Below are positions 44,914 through 54,259 of a stretch of DNA of 64,000 nt, one piece after another. The notes under the pieces were generated by a model. It worked only from the letters and a program-made list of their open reading frames with translations. It had not been told where the DNA came from and made no database searches. Numbering within the stretch: the stretch's first letter is position 1; every line of letters starts with the position of its first letter. Made by a program: the position numbers and the translations under genes. This DNA is from Nigrospora sphaerica (Eukaryota; Ascomycota; Sordariomycetes; Amphisphaeriales; Apiosporaceae), in the NCBI GenBank assembly GCA_018287875.1, contig JAGVVL010000001.1, forward strand, positions 7,502,001-7,566,000, in the 5' to 3' direction.

Positions 44914-45755
44914 TCAACATACGAGTTTTGTTCTCGCAAATGAGTGTCAGTGGTTTCTGCGTGGTTACCTGCTCAGGACAGGAGCAGGTGAAAATACCGA
45001 AAAGAGGAGCGTGGTTTCGCGCTTGGCATCGCACGCTGCGCTGGTATTCATCAACTCGAGCAAATTGTAGGCTGCAGTGCCTTTACCTTTACCGGCATGT
45101 AGGGAGAAAACCCCAGTCCCTTCTGGAAGGCCATTTGCACCCGGGACGTACAGTAGTAACTAATTGCGAAACGATATTATTTGTTTTGGACCAGTTGCTT
45201 TTTTCCCCTCTCATGAGCTGTAATGAGCATCAAACCGGACCTGCCTAGGTAGTGGACGGGAACATGGAGCAGCAAGCGGCTCGTACTCAGTGTCACTTTG
45301 GTGAACCGTCAGCCATGGCCATGCCGGGGGAAATGCGTCCGCCGCTGGAATACGTTCGAAGCCGAACGGTAGCCTCACCAAATACACCACTCGTCGCACG
45401 GCTGGCCTGGAATGCAACGAGGCCGAAACAAAACGAAACTCTTGCAGTACCCCGAGCCGCGCTCCGACGAACAGGAGCTACCTTCCACATCGGCGGTCTC
45501 AAGGGGGTTGCAACCCAGGGGACACACATGGACAAGGCTAAAAGCGGCAATGTGTAGTTGAGAAATCATCGTTAGGTCTGCCTGCTATAGACATAATGTG
45601 CTGTGAAAACAGAGAGGATCCCATGAGCCCGAACCCGAACACTCCTGAGGAAAACAAAGTCCAGAATAATGCAGATACGCCGTGCCACCCGCAGCGTCAC
45701 GGCAGGGCCGAGGACTCCAAGCCCGGGCCCCGGCGGTCGAAGAAGACGGGTACGT
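44914..45755. other. convergent intergenic region
   Basis: About 840 bases between the RING gene and the rab5 stop. A CCTAGGTAG motif is at 45244-45252. No gene was recognised. Confidence 0.55.
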
Positions 45756-46603
45756 TCAGCACGCGCAGCCCTCCTTGGCGGTGTCCCTCGGGCCGCTCAG
45801 ATTTACTCGCTGCTCCTCACCGCCCCGGCTGACGGCGTTGGCGGCACCGGGACCTCGTGTGCTCTTTAGGCTGGTTTCGGGGATGGCGTTGGCGATGGCG
45901 GTAAAGACGTCCGAGACGTTGTGGCCCGTCTTGGCACTGGTCTCGAAGAATAGCAGGCTCTCCTCGTCGGCGTACGTCTTTGCCTCGTCGGTGCTGATCT
46001 TGCGCGCGTCGCCGGCGTCGTCGCCTGCGGCCGCCGTTTCACCGTCGTCGGCGGCGGCGTCGGCTGGCGAGCTATTGGCCAGATCCAGCTTGTTGCCGAC
46101 GAGGGCGATGACGATGCCGGGCGAGGCTTGCCGTTGCAGCTCGGCGACCCAGTGCTTCGCCTTGACGAGCGAGGTGGGCTTGGTCAGGTCGTAGACGACA
46201 AGGGCAGCTTGCGCGTTGCGGTAGTACATGGGCGCCAGGCTGGCGAAGCGCTCCTGGCCGGCGGTATCCCAGATCTCGAACTTGATGGTCCGGGTCGGCA
46301 GGTTGCATTTCTGGGTCAGGAAGGCAGCTGTAACCGAGGGGGGTCAGCTCATTCGGGGCAGGGCGCAGGTCGGGGAAGAGGGGAGGCGCGCATAGGCCAC
46401 GAACCTCCGATGGTGGGCTCCTTGTTCTCCTGGAAGTCGTTGTTGACGAAGCGCAACACAAGAGAGGACTGCGATGGTCAGTCCGACGGCACGGCACGGC
46501 AGGGTGGTGGTCTGCGGATACGGACCTTGCCCACGGCAGCCTCACCCAGGAGCACCAGCTTGACGCTGCTGCTGGGCTTCGGAGCGTTGCCCGAGTCGGC
46601 CAT
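45756..46603 (-). CDS. vps21: Rab5-type small GTPase (Vps21/Ypt5)
   Basis: Early-endosome Rab GTPase that drives endosome tethering and fusion. Three exons, 46603-46526, 46468-46405 and 46327-45756, join in frame to give 237 residues. Nucleotide-binding motifs are all present: P-loop GEAAVGKS split by intron 1 after the Lys, switch I EPTIGAAF split by intron 2, switch [15 protein letters not shown] and ETSAK. The [20 protein letters not shown] block is typical of Rab5. The C-terminus CAC carries the geranylgeranylation cysteines. An Ala/Asp-rich insertion of about 25 residues ([20 protein letters not shown]) follows NKLDLANSS, making the protein longer than yeast Vps21 (about 210). Donor GTCCGT of intron 1 and GTTCGT of intron 2 are non-consensus but keep the motifs intact. 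Rab5 subtype is strong; which fungal paralogue is less sure. Confidence 0.9.
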
Positions 46604-47964
46604 GTTGGGAGGATCGGATGGGCGCGGTCAAAAGCGAGAGCGATGGGAGGACCGGAAGAAAAGGAGACGAGAAGGCCGGGCGAACGTGGTGTTGTTGGGT
46701 GTTTTTCCTGCTGGGCGTGACCTGAGTCTCGGGGCTCTGGGAAGCTTGGGTCTGGTGGATAAGAAGACGACGGGCAGGCAGGCGAGTTTGGGGAATTCGA
46801 TGGATAAGGTTGGCACCTGCCTTCATGTAGCATGACGACGTCCCAGCCGTTCGTAGCCCGCAGAGCGCAGACGAGCGCCAACCGCCCGCCCGCTTTCTTT
46901 GGCCCGGGACCGCCAGATAAAAGAGAACGAATGTACCAAGGTACGGAAGCGGGATGTACCTATACCTCACCTCTTCATAAGGACTCTGCCTAACATCTCC
47001 AGTACATAAATTAAGATGTAGTTACCTAGGTTTTGATGTGGCATATCCGACCCGTCCCGTACCTCTGGACCGCTGCACACGCATCCGTCCCTCTCTTCTC
47101 CTCCCATCTACTGTGATGGCTAACATTAAAACCATTCATCAGCACCGCCCGGGTCCAGTCCGCACTGTCGATGCGCGAGGTACATCGTACCTGTAGCAGA
47201 GAGTTGTGCTAGTTCACGAGCAGGCTAGCGCGGGTACTCCTACCAGACTTGACTTCGATACCCCTCTAATAGGTCCCCGGCCATGGATGGGAATGTACCG
47301 CTTGGTTCGTCGGCTGGGGGGCATGCCGGTTTCCCTTTTCTGGTCTGAACCAGTTGAGTTCTCATTACGAGAGCAACAGTCTTCTGCGACCGCTGCAGGG
47401 GAATAGTGCCTCGGAGAAAACAGTATGCAAGCAGAAATCCAGGCACCGGCCCGTTCTTGACTCGTTACGGAGACGTTCCTGCAATAGTAATTGTACACCT
47501 CAAAAGTGGTAGTAGTAGCAGCAGCAGTTCTTAGCTACCCGTCGTCTTTTCAGCTTGATTGAGCCCCATCAAGGACACTCGAACTGGCATGTGGAAAGCG
47601 TGTTACACACGAAATAATCGCATAAGATTCGAATTAAGAAATAAACGGACGATGATTTGTTCGTACTACTCCTACAACTGATATGAACCTTGGGAGACCG
47701 TCGCCCCGTCACCGCCCGAGCTAATAACCCAGAGTGGATGGTGGGTCCAGCCGTCCCAGCTGGAGGGCTCTCGCGCGCTTTGTTGCCGGCAGAAAAAAAG
47801 TTCGCCTGCAATAGTTTCGACGAAGCGGCCCTTGCCTCTAGCTATCCATTCGCATACGACCGAAATTTCTCATCACGAAACGCGAAATTCCTGCCCGCGA
47901 CCCAAAGTGCCTGCTTTCTGTCGGTCTGTAGCACCGTAGCCCCCAAAGGCGCTTTGCCGTCACC
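46604..47964. other. divergent promoter region between rab5 and kri1
   Basis: About 1.36 kb with no supported gene. A TTACCTAGGTT motif is at 47022-47032. The last 150 bases before kri1 look like its 5' leader. Confidence 0.55.
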
Positions 47965-49944
47965 ATGGCGAAGAAGACGCTGTTCGACGACAGCGAAGAC
48001 GAATCCGACGGCGGCGCCCAGATCAAGGTCAACGAAGAATACGCCAAGAGATTCGAGCACAACAAGAAGCGCGAGGAGCGCCAGAGGTGTAAGACCTCCA
48101 GCCCCCCGCCCTGCCTCCCCCTCCCGCCGCTGCTGCACTCTTCATGTTTCACGTCCGAACCTACCGCTGACTGCCACCCAGTGGAGGAGAAGTACAAGAA
48201 CCAGAAACAGGACGGTGATGACGACGCCTCCGACTCGTCATCGGACGAGTCCGAAGACGAAGATGGTTTCCTTGCCACCGAAGATCTAGATGCCCAGATT
48301 TCCGCCACGCTCGAGGCTATTCGCAAGAAGGACCCGCGCATCTACGATGGAAAGACTACATTCTACAAGCCCATAGAAGAGTCTGCCGATGCGGAACCGA
48401 CCCCGGGAGCCAAGAAGGAGAAGCCCGTCTATCTCCAAGACTACCACCGGCAGCGGATCCTCGCTGGCGACACCGGTGCCGACGAGGAACAGGATGCGCC
48501 GCCCAAGACGTACGCCCAAGAGCAGGATGAGCTCAAGCAGTCGCTGGCCAAGGAAATCCAGGCACAGATGCAGGGTGACGACAGCAGCGACAGCGACGAC
48601 GACTTCCTGAAGGCCAAGGAAGGCGAAGCCGAAAGGGTGAAGGCCGAACTCAAGGAGCATAGCATGCACCCATCCAGGGCGGCCAAAGTCGCGCCTGTGA
48701 CCCTGGACGTGACCGCCGCCGACAAGGACCCCGAGCTGTATCTTTCCAACTTCATGAGCGCCCGCGCCTGGACGCAGCCCACCAACACCAACGGCTGGGA
48801 GGCTTTTGAGTCGGACAACGAGGAGGACGTGGGCAAGGCCGACGAGTGGGAAGCAGCCTACAACCTGCGCTTCGAGGACCCCAACAAGAGCAACGAAGTC
48901 CTCAAGTCGTACGCTCGAGACGTGGCCAATGCCAAATCGGTGCGCCGCGAGGAGAAGACGGCCAGAAAGCGCCAGAGAGAACAAGAGCGCGCCGAGAAGG
49001 AGGCAGCAAAGCAGGAGCGCAGGGAAGAGCGGGCGAGACTGCGAAAGCTCAAGATCGACGAGGCCGAGGCCAAGCTGAAGCAAATCAAGAAGGCCGCCGG
49101 CGCCTCGGGGAAGACAATCAAGGATGAGGAGTGGGTCAAGCTCCTGAACGACGAGTGGGACAATGACAAGTGGCAGGAGGAAATGACGAAGGCTTTCGGT
49201 GACCAATACTACGCCGAGGGAGACGGTGCTTCGGCTGACGAAGAGGCCGCGGGCGGCTCCAAGAAGCAAGTCAAGAAACCGAAGTGGGACGACGACATCG
49301 ACATCAAAGATCTGGTTCCCGATTTCGAGGACGACGAGCAACCGCAAGTCGGTCTTTCCGACGCAGAGGCGGGCGGAGAGGGCGATGGCGACGAGGAGGA
49401 AGATGGACCTGCCTCCAAGCGGCAGAAGACAAGCAAAGATCGCAAGAGAGAGAAGCTTGCCAGCCAGAAGGCGGCGCGACAGGAGCGTGCCAAGATCGAA
49501 GCTCTTGTCGACGCCAAAATGGACATCGACGAGCCCGAGGCCCTGGCAGGATCTTCCAAGTCCAAGGCGGATGCTGACATTCCCAAGTTCTCGTACCGGG
49601 AGACGTGGCCCGAGTCGTACGGGCTGACGGCTCGGGATATTCTCATGGCACCCTCGGACGCCGCCCTCAACGAGTTTGTGGGCCTGAAAAAGCTGGCACA
49701 CTTCCGGCCTGCCGACAAGAAGGCCAAGGACAAGAAGAGACTGGGAAAGAAGGCGCGCTTAAGGCAGTGGCGTCGGGAGACGTTTGGTCCCGAGGCTGAG
49801 AAAGACGGGCCCGAGTTCTCGTTTGGCGAGGGTCCCAAGGAGGCACAGGACGAGGAGGGCGCCGAGGAGAGCAACATCATCGAGGGCTCCAAGAAGCGGA
49901 AGAGACGGTCGAAAAAGAAGAAGACGGGCGAGTCGGAGATTTAG
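47965..49944 (+). CDS. kri1: Kri1-like ribosome biogenesis protein
   Basis: Nucleolar protein needed for 40S subunit assembly, partner of Krr1. Two exons, 47965-48088 and 48182-49944 (donor GTAAGA, acceptor CCAG), join as QRLEEKYKNQ to give 628 residues. The intron is 93 bases, in frame and stop-free, so an unspliced message would encode 659 residues. The N-terminus MAKKTLFDDSEDESDGGAQI and VNEEYAKRFEHNKKREE are typical. Acidic Ser/Asp blocks follow, then the KRI1 core (DPRIYDGKTTFYKP, ERQREQERAEKEAAKQERRE, EWVKLLNDEWDNDKWQEEM). The conserved C-terminal Kri1_C block is FSYRETWPESYGLTARDIL, then EFVGLKKLAHFRPADKKAKD. The tail is Lys/Arg-rich (KKRKRRSKKKKTGESEI) and acts as a nuclear/nucleolar signal. 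Identity is strong. Confidence 0.94.
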   Translation: MAKKTLFDDSEDESDGGAQIKVNEEYAKRFEHNKKREERQRCKTSSPPPCLPLPPLLHSSCFTSEPTADCHPVEEKYKNQKQDGDDDASDSSSDESEDEDGFLATEDLDAQISATLEAIRKKDPRIYDGKTTFYKPIEESADAEPTPGAKKEKPVYLQDYHRQRILAGDTGADEEQDAPPKTYAQEQDELKQSLAKEIQAQMQGDDSSDSDDDFLKAKEGEAERVKAELKEHSMHPSRAAKVAPVTLDVTAADKDPELYLSNFMSARAWTQPTNTNGWEAFESDNEEDVGKADEWEAAYNLRFEDPNKSNEVLKSYARDVANAKSVRREEKTARKRQREQERAEKEAAKQERREERARLRKLKIDEAEAKLKQIKKAAGASGKTIKDEEWVKLLNDEWDNDKWQEEMTKAFGDQYYAEGDGASADEEAAGGSKKQVKKPKWDDDIDIKDLVPDFEDDEQPQVGLSDAEAGGEGDGDEEEDGPASKRQKTSKDRKREKLASQKAARQERAKIEALVDAKMDIDEPEALAGSSKSKADADIPKFSYRETWPESYGLTARDILMAPSDAALNEFVGLKKLAHFRPADKKAKDKKRLGKKARLRQWRRETFGPEAEKDGPEFSFGEGPKEAQDEEGAEESNIIEGSKKRKRRSKKKKTGESEI

Positions 49945-50939
49945 AACTACATTTGTGCTACGGCTTTTATTCTTGGCAGACTTATTTGATATCCGCCCCG
50001 GCAGTCTAAAGACAAGGCAAGGCGTACACGGAGAAGTCAGGGCCGGTGTATTGCCTGGAATTTGCTATTCCCAACGTATGCACGGCTCGTTGGCCATCTA
50101 TTAATCCTTCGATCCTCGCCAAGAGTACAGATTCTTGGGGCCTCCTATCGGCAGCCGACTTCTTACTGCGTAGACACCCAAGGTACTTGCAGCCCCTGTC
50201 TCTACACTGCTGGGTATGGGTACATGGATACTCGGACGCAGGCATGGATTCATCCGGTGGCGAGCGGGTGAAAGCTAGGGGTCAAGAAGTCGAAGCCAGC
50301 AACGATTGACCGAGCACGACGGATGACATTACTGACCGGTGGTGGATATGCATGCAGCACATAGTATCTAGCTACCTTATTCCGGGAGGGTAGAGGTCGA
50401 TTGGCACATGCCTGGTGGAGGAGAGGTACCTACATAGATGCCACCCAGTCTGCCCCGCGCGGCTGATGTACAGATTACGCCCCCCCAGTTGCCAGTTGGG
50501 TGACCGAGACGAGGGCCCGCTAAGCCCGATTCTGCTACCGAGGGTCATCGCGGCCCTCAACCCTCTGCGACAGTGTAGCGACAGGCTTCGTACACAGCCC
50601 GATGCGTGTTCGGCATCCCCATCCAATCCAGTCCTGCGTGCGCTTTCGTCGCCGGTAAGTAGTACTTAGCGGAAAAAGGCCCGTGAAAGTTGATGGTCGC
50701 GCTGTGAGCCCCCAACTCCTTTCCTCTGCGTCCTGTATTGGTCTCCCATGTCTGAGACTGGCCGAAAGTGACAGTGCCCCGTGTCGCAACGCCGGCTCGG
50801 CACAGACAGTGAGAGAGGTGTAGAGGCGACCGTCGGTCGCAACTACCAGACCGACCCAGACCCGGCCCTTTCCTCCCCTCGATTGCCCTTTCGTCTGTTT
50901 GTTCCCCCTTTCGCGCTACCGGTCGTGGCCGTCGAGACC
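49945..50939. other. intergenic region upstream of the caspase-like gene
   Basis: About 1 kb. The first part is probably the kri1 3' UTR; the last 120 bases are C/T-rich and resemble a 5' leader. Nothing else was recognised. Confidence 0.55.
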
Positions 50940-53900
50940 ATGGCCGAGCGCCAGCAACCCTACTACACCCTGTCCTCAAGGAGGACGGAGAGGCCGGCGG
51001 CGGATGGCAGCAGTTTAAGCAGCGGGGATTCTGCCGTACGTGGACATCATTTACACACAGCCCAACCTCGAGCCCGGTCAGGCCCACTCACGAATGCTCA
51101 GTATGGCTCAAGTGCCGGAGACGAGAGGACGCCGTCGGCGACGCACGACACCAGTCGTGTGAACTATCACGTCAAGCACCTGTCCGAGTTTGCCAGGTCG
51201 CTCGAAGATGTGCGTATCCCCCCCCTCGGGCCCTCTCCCCCAGGCCCCAGTGAGCCCGTGGCTCCTACGTCTAATCTGATGGATGCACATCGCAGTCGGC
51301 CGCGCGGGCCTTCCCGAATCGTGGTCGCTCGCAGCGTTACAAGAAAGTCGAGGCGCTTCTGCTCCATTGGATGTCGGACGACCTATTTGTGCTGCCCGAG
51401 CTCGTGGATCTCGAGAGATGCCTTCGCGAGGACTATGGCTTCAGTACCGACACCTTCGCCATCCCTTCGGACAACTCCCACCTTGAGTTGATGATGCGGG
51501 TCGGGGCCATGATCAAGGAGTACGAGTCTACCGACACCCTTTTTCTCGTGTACTACGGTGGCCATGCGAGAATAGACGAATCGCGACAGAGCACATGGTG
51601 CGCGTACGTCTCGTCCCGGCCCTGCTCCTCCCCCCCTTTTTTTTTTTAAAAAAAAAAAAAAAAGAGAAAAAAATCCAGCAACGTCTGCTGACGCACGGCT
51701 GCCCACCAGAACCCGAAACCCCGAGTCGCCCTGGCTCCAGTAAGTGAAATGCGCCTTCGTGTTGGTTTGATGATGACACACTCATTCGTGGCCAGATGGT
51801 CTGCCATCCAAACCCTCCTGGAGCGCTCCCTCTCCGACTGTCTCATACTCCTGGATTGCTGTGCCGGAGCCGCAAGTGCGACTTTTCCCAACGGCAGCAG
51901 CATTACCGAGACCATCTCGGCCAGTAGCTGGGACGCCATCGCACCAGAGCCTGGCCGGTACAGCTTCACCGATGCCTTGATTGAAGTTATGCAGGAATGG
52001 AAGCATCGGGCCTATTCGGCCGCCATGCTGCATGCCGAAGTCCTGGCGCGGCTCAAGCATCCACGGCCCGTCTTGCGGAATGGCAAGCATTTCGAGGCGC
52101 GGGCTACGCCCGTCCATTTCATGATGACCTCGAACCACAGGGCCCCCAGCATAGAGATGGCCCGCACACTGCCCGACGGCATGTGCCCGCCATCGCCGCC
52201 GCAGGAGCCCGAGGGGGAAGAAGCGCCGACACCCACCGGCAGGTCGGCCGGCCTTCCGGACAACGTGCCCCCGGAGCCTAATGAAGACGTGCCCCACGTC
52301 ATGATCTCGCTCGCCCTCGAAGACGACCAGGAACTGGATGTAAGTGCCTGGGAGAATTGGCTGGCCGCGTTCCCGGCCATTGCCAAGTATGTCAAGGTTC
52401 AGGGCGTGTTCAAGAGCCACTCAACCCTGGTCCTACTATCTCTACCCGTCATGGTGTGGGATCTGCTACCTGAAAATCTCGCGTGTAACTTCATTGCTTT
52501 CATACGTTCCAACAACCTGGCCGTGCCCAAGGATGGCGAGGCCCCCCCAGAACAACTCGAGCCGTTTGTCGATCTGGAGGAAGAGGACGATGAAACGAAT
52601 TCCATCTACTCCGGGACGACCGTTACGACCTGGGTCCCGCACGGTTCTATCGCCGGCGTTCAGCGGTCCCCCAGTCAGGCCGCAAGAGGCAGCTATCTGG
52701 AAAGAGAGGACAGTACTTCGGCGCGCGGCCCTCGTGCGATGTCGAGGAGTACCACCTACGGCTTGCCGCCCGAGGGTCAGCAGGACAGGCGACGGGCGAA
52801 GCCCGTCCGCGTGTCCCCAAGTTCGCAGCGGCCATCGCCCGCGACACGGTTCTCCTCGCAGCCTATCCTCAACCAGACTCGGGGCAGCAGAATAACGGTT
52901 TTCGCATCGGGCGATAACCATCCGAACCGGCCGGCTCTGGCTCTCCACATCCAACGGCGCCTGGAAGACTATTTCCAGCTCAACGACAAACCCACGGGGG
53001 CAATCACGGGGTTCTTGGCGTCCAATCTGGGGATTGAGACGAAGGACATTGACGTAAGGCCTTGGTTCCCGTCACTCTGATAGCGATCCTGCTAACCACG
53101 ACAGCTCTGGTTTCACCACCGCCGAGAGCAGCAGCAGGTGGCCGCGAGGCTGCAGAGTCTCCACGCTGATCATCACCGCCAGGATAGAACCAGCGACGTG
53201 GCTCACATGATTTTGCCGGGGCATCTCAACCAGCTGCTAGCCATGACTACGCCTGGCCAGGTCCTAGTCGTCGACCTTCGACCGCCGTCGGATTACCAGA
53301 AATCTCATATTCATGGGTCGGTCAACCTCCGCACTCCCGCCAACTACATTCAGCGGGCAAGCCTAGCGATGGTAGAGAAGGCCATCGCCGACGAGGCTGG
53401 ACAAAATGCCTTCTCGAAGTGGTCGGAGTGTAGGTGTGTTGTCTTCTACGATAGGCACGTCGAGTTCGCTTGGGAGTGCCCGACGGCCGAAGCCCTCCTA
53501 AACAAGTTCAAGGCGCAGGCCTGGACCGGACACGGGTTTATCCTCAAGGGCCACTACCGCGAGTTCTCCGATTCGTTTGACAGGTACATAGCAGGTGCCA
53601 AGATGAGCGCTGATGCCAAGAGCTACATGGGAAGCATGAACGACGAGTGGCTGGCCAAACAGGTAAGAAGCGGCCAATCCGCAACGTCTCGTACCGCCCA
53701 AGACGCAGCGCTGACACTGCCGCAGAGCGATAGCCAGCCGGCCTACGAGGACTGGTTGAAACTCGTCGAGGGGGAGGATCGGGTCGTTTCAGCAGACGTG
53801 ACACCGGCCTTCAAGGCGGAGCGCATGGATGTTATGGTCCAAAAGCAGAAGAGCCTCGAGGATGAGCTCGAGAGACGCCTCCCGTCGCTCTACAGAAAGG

Positions 53901-54259
53901 TCATGGACCTGCCAGTCGACGAGAACTGGGACCGAAAAGCGCCCATGGTTGCGCCCCTCTTGCGGGGCCTCGCCAAGATGGAAGAGGCCGGACGGGCTCG
54001 GGATGAAGCAGGCTACGGCCAGGGCTTGGCTGCGTACCCGGAGAAACGATGCGACCCCGTGCCGCCCTCTGGTGCGGGTACAGGCGCAGGCACCAGCGCT
54101 GCCAAGGGCTACGACCTGGTAGATTCGGATGATGAGGCACCCGCGACGCCGCCGCAGGCAAAGGGCAGGGCCAAGGCTCCGGCCGAACAACCCCCCACAA
54201 GCAAAGCACCCAAGCAAAAGGGATTGATCAACAAGATACTCGGGCGGAGCCCGCGTTGA
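50940..54259 (+). CDS. caspase-like (C14) and rhodanese-like fusion protein
   Basis: Six exons, 50940-51209, 51296-51603, 51710-51739 (30 nt), 51796-53053, 53105-53662 and 53726-54259, join in frame to 985 residues. About 95-330 resembles a peptidase C14 domain: FLVYYGGHARID gives the catalytic His (about 180) and LILLDCCAG the Cys (about 225), the His-Cys dyad of metacaspase-like enzymes. A middle region has HVMISLALEDDQELDVSAWE, SHSTLVLLSLPVMVWDLL, then a Ser/Arg/Pro-rich linker. From about 623 (LWFHHRREQQQ) a rhodanese-like domain follows (LVVDLRPPSDYQKSHIHGSV ... CVVFYDRHVEFAW). Its active loop lacks the CxxGxR cysteine, so it is probably non-catalytic. The C-terminus is a helical segment and a Lys/Pro tail ending KGLINKILGRSPR. 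Sordariomycete relatives are often labelled tyrosine-phosphatase-like. The substrate is unknown; role in cell death or signalling is inference. Confidence 0.82.
51637..51663. repeat. T11A16 self-complementary run inside intron 2
   Basis: Eleven Ts directly followed by sixteen As lie within the 106-base intron 51604-51709 of the caspase-like gene. In RNA it could form a U-A hairpin between the donor and the acceptor; its exact length is prone to sequencing error. Confidence 0.8.

Noticed and set aside
48286..49701. 471-residue minus-strand frame opposite kri1
   Set aside because: Antisense to an unambiguous Kri1 protein; Leu/Val-rich because the sense strand is Glu/Lys-rich.
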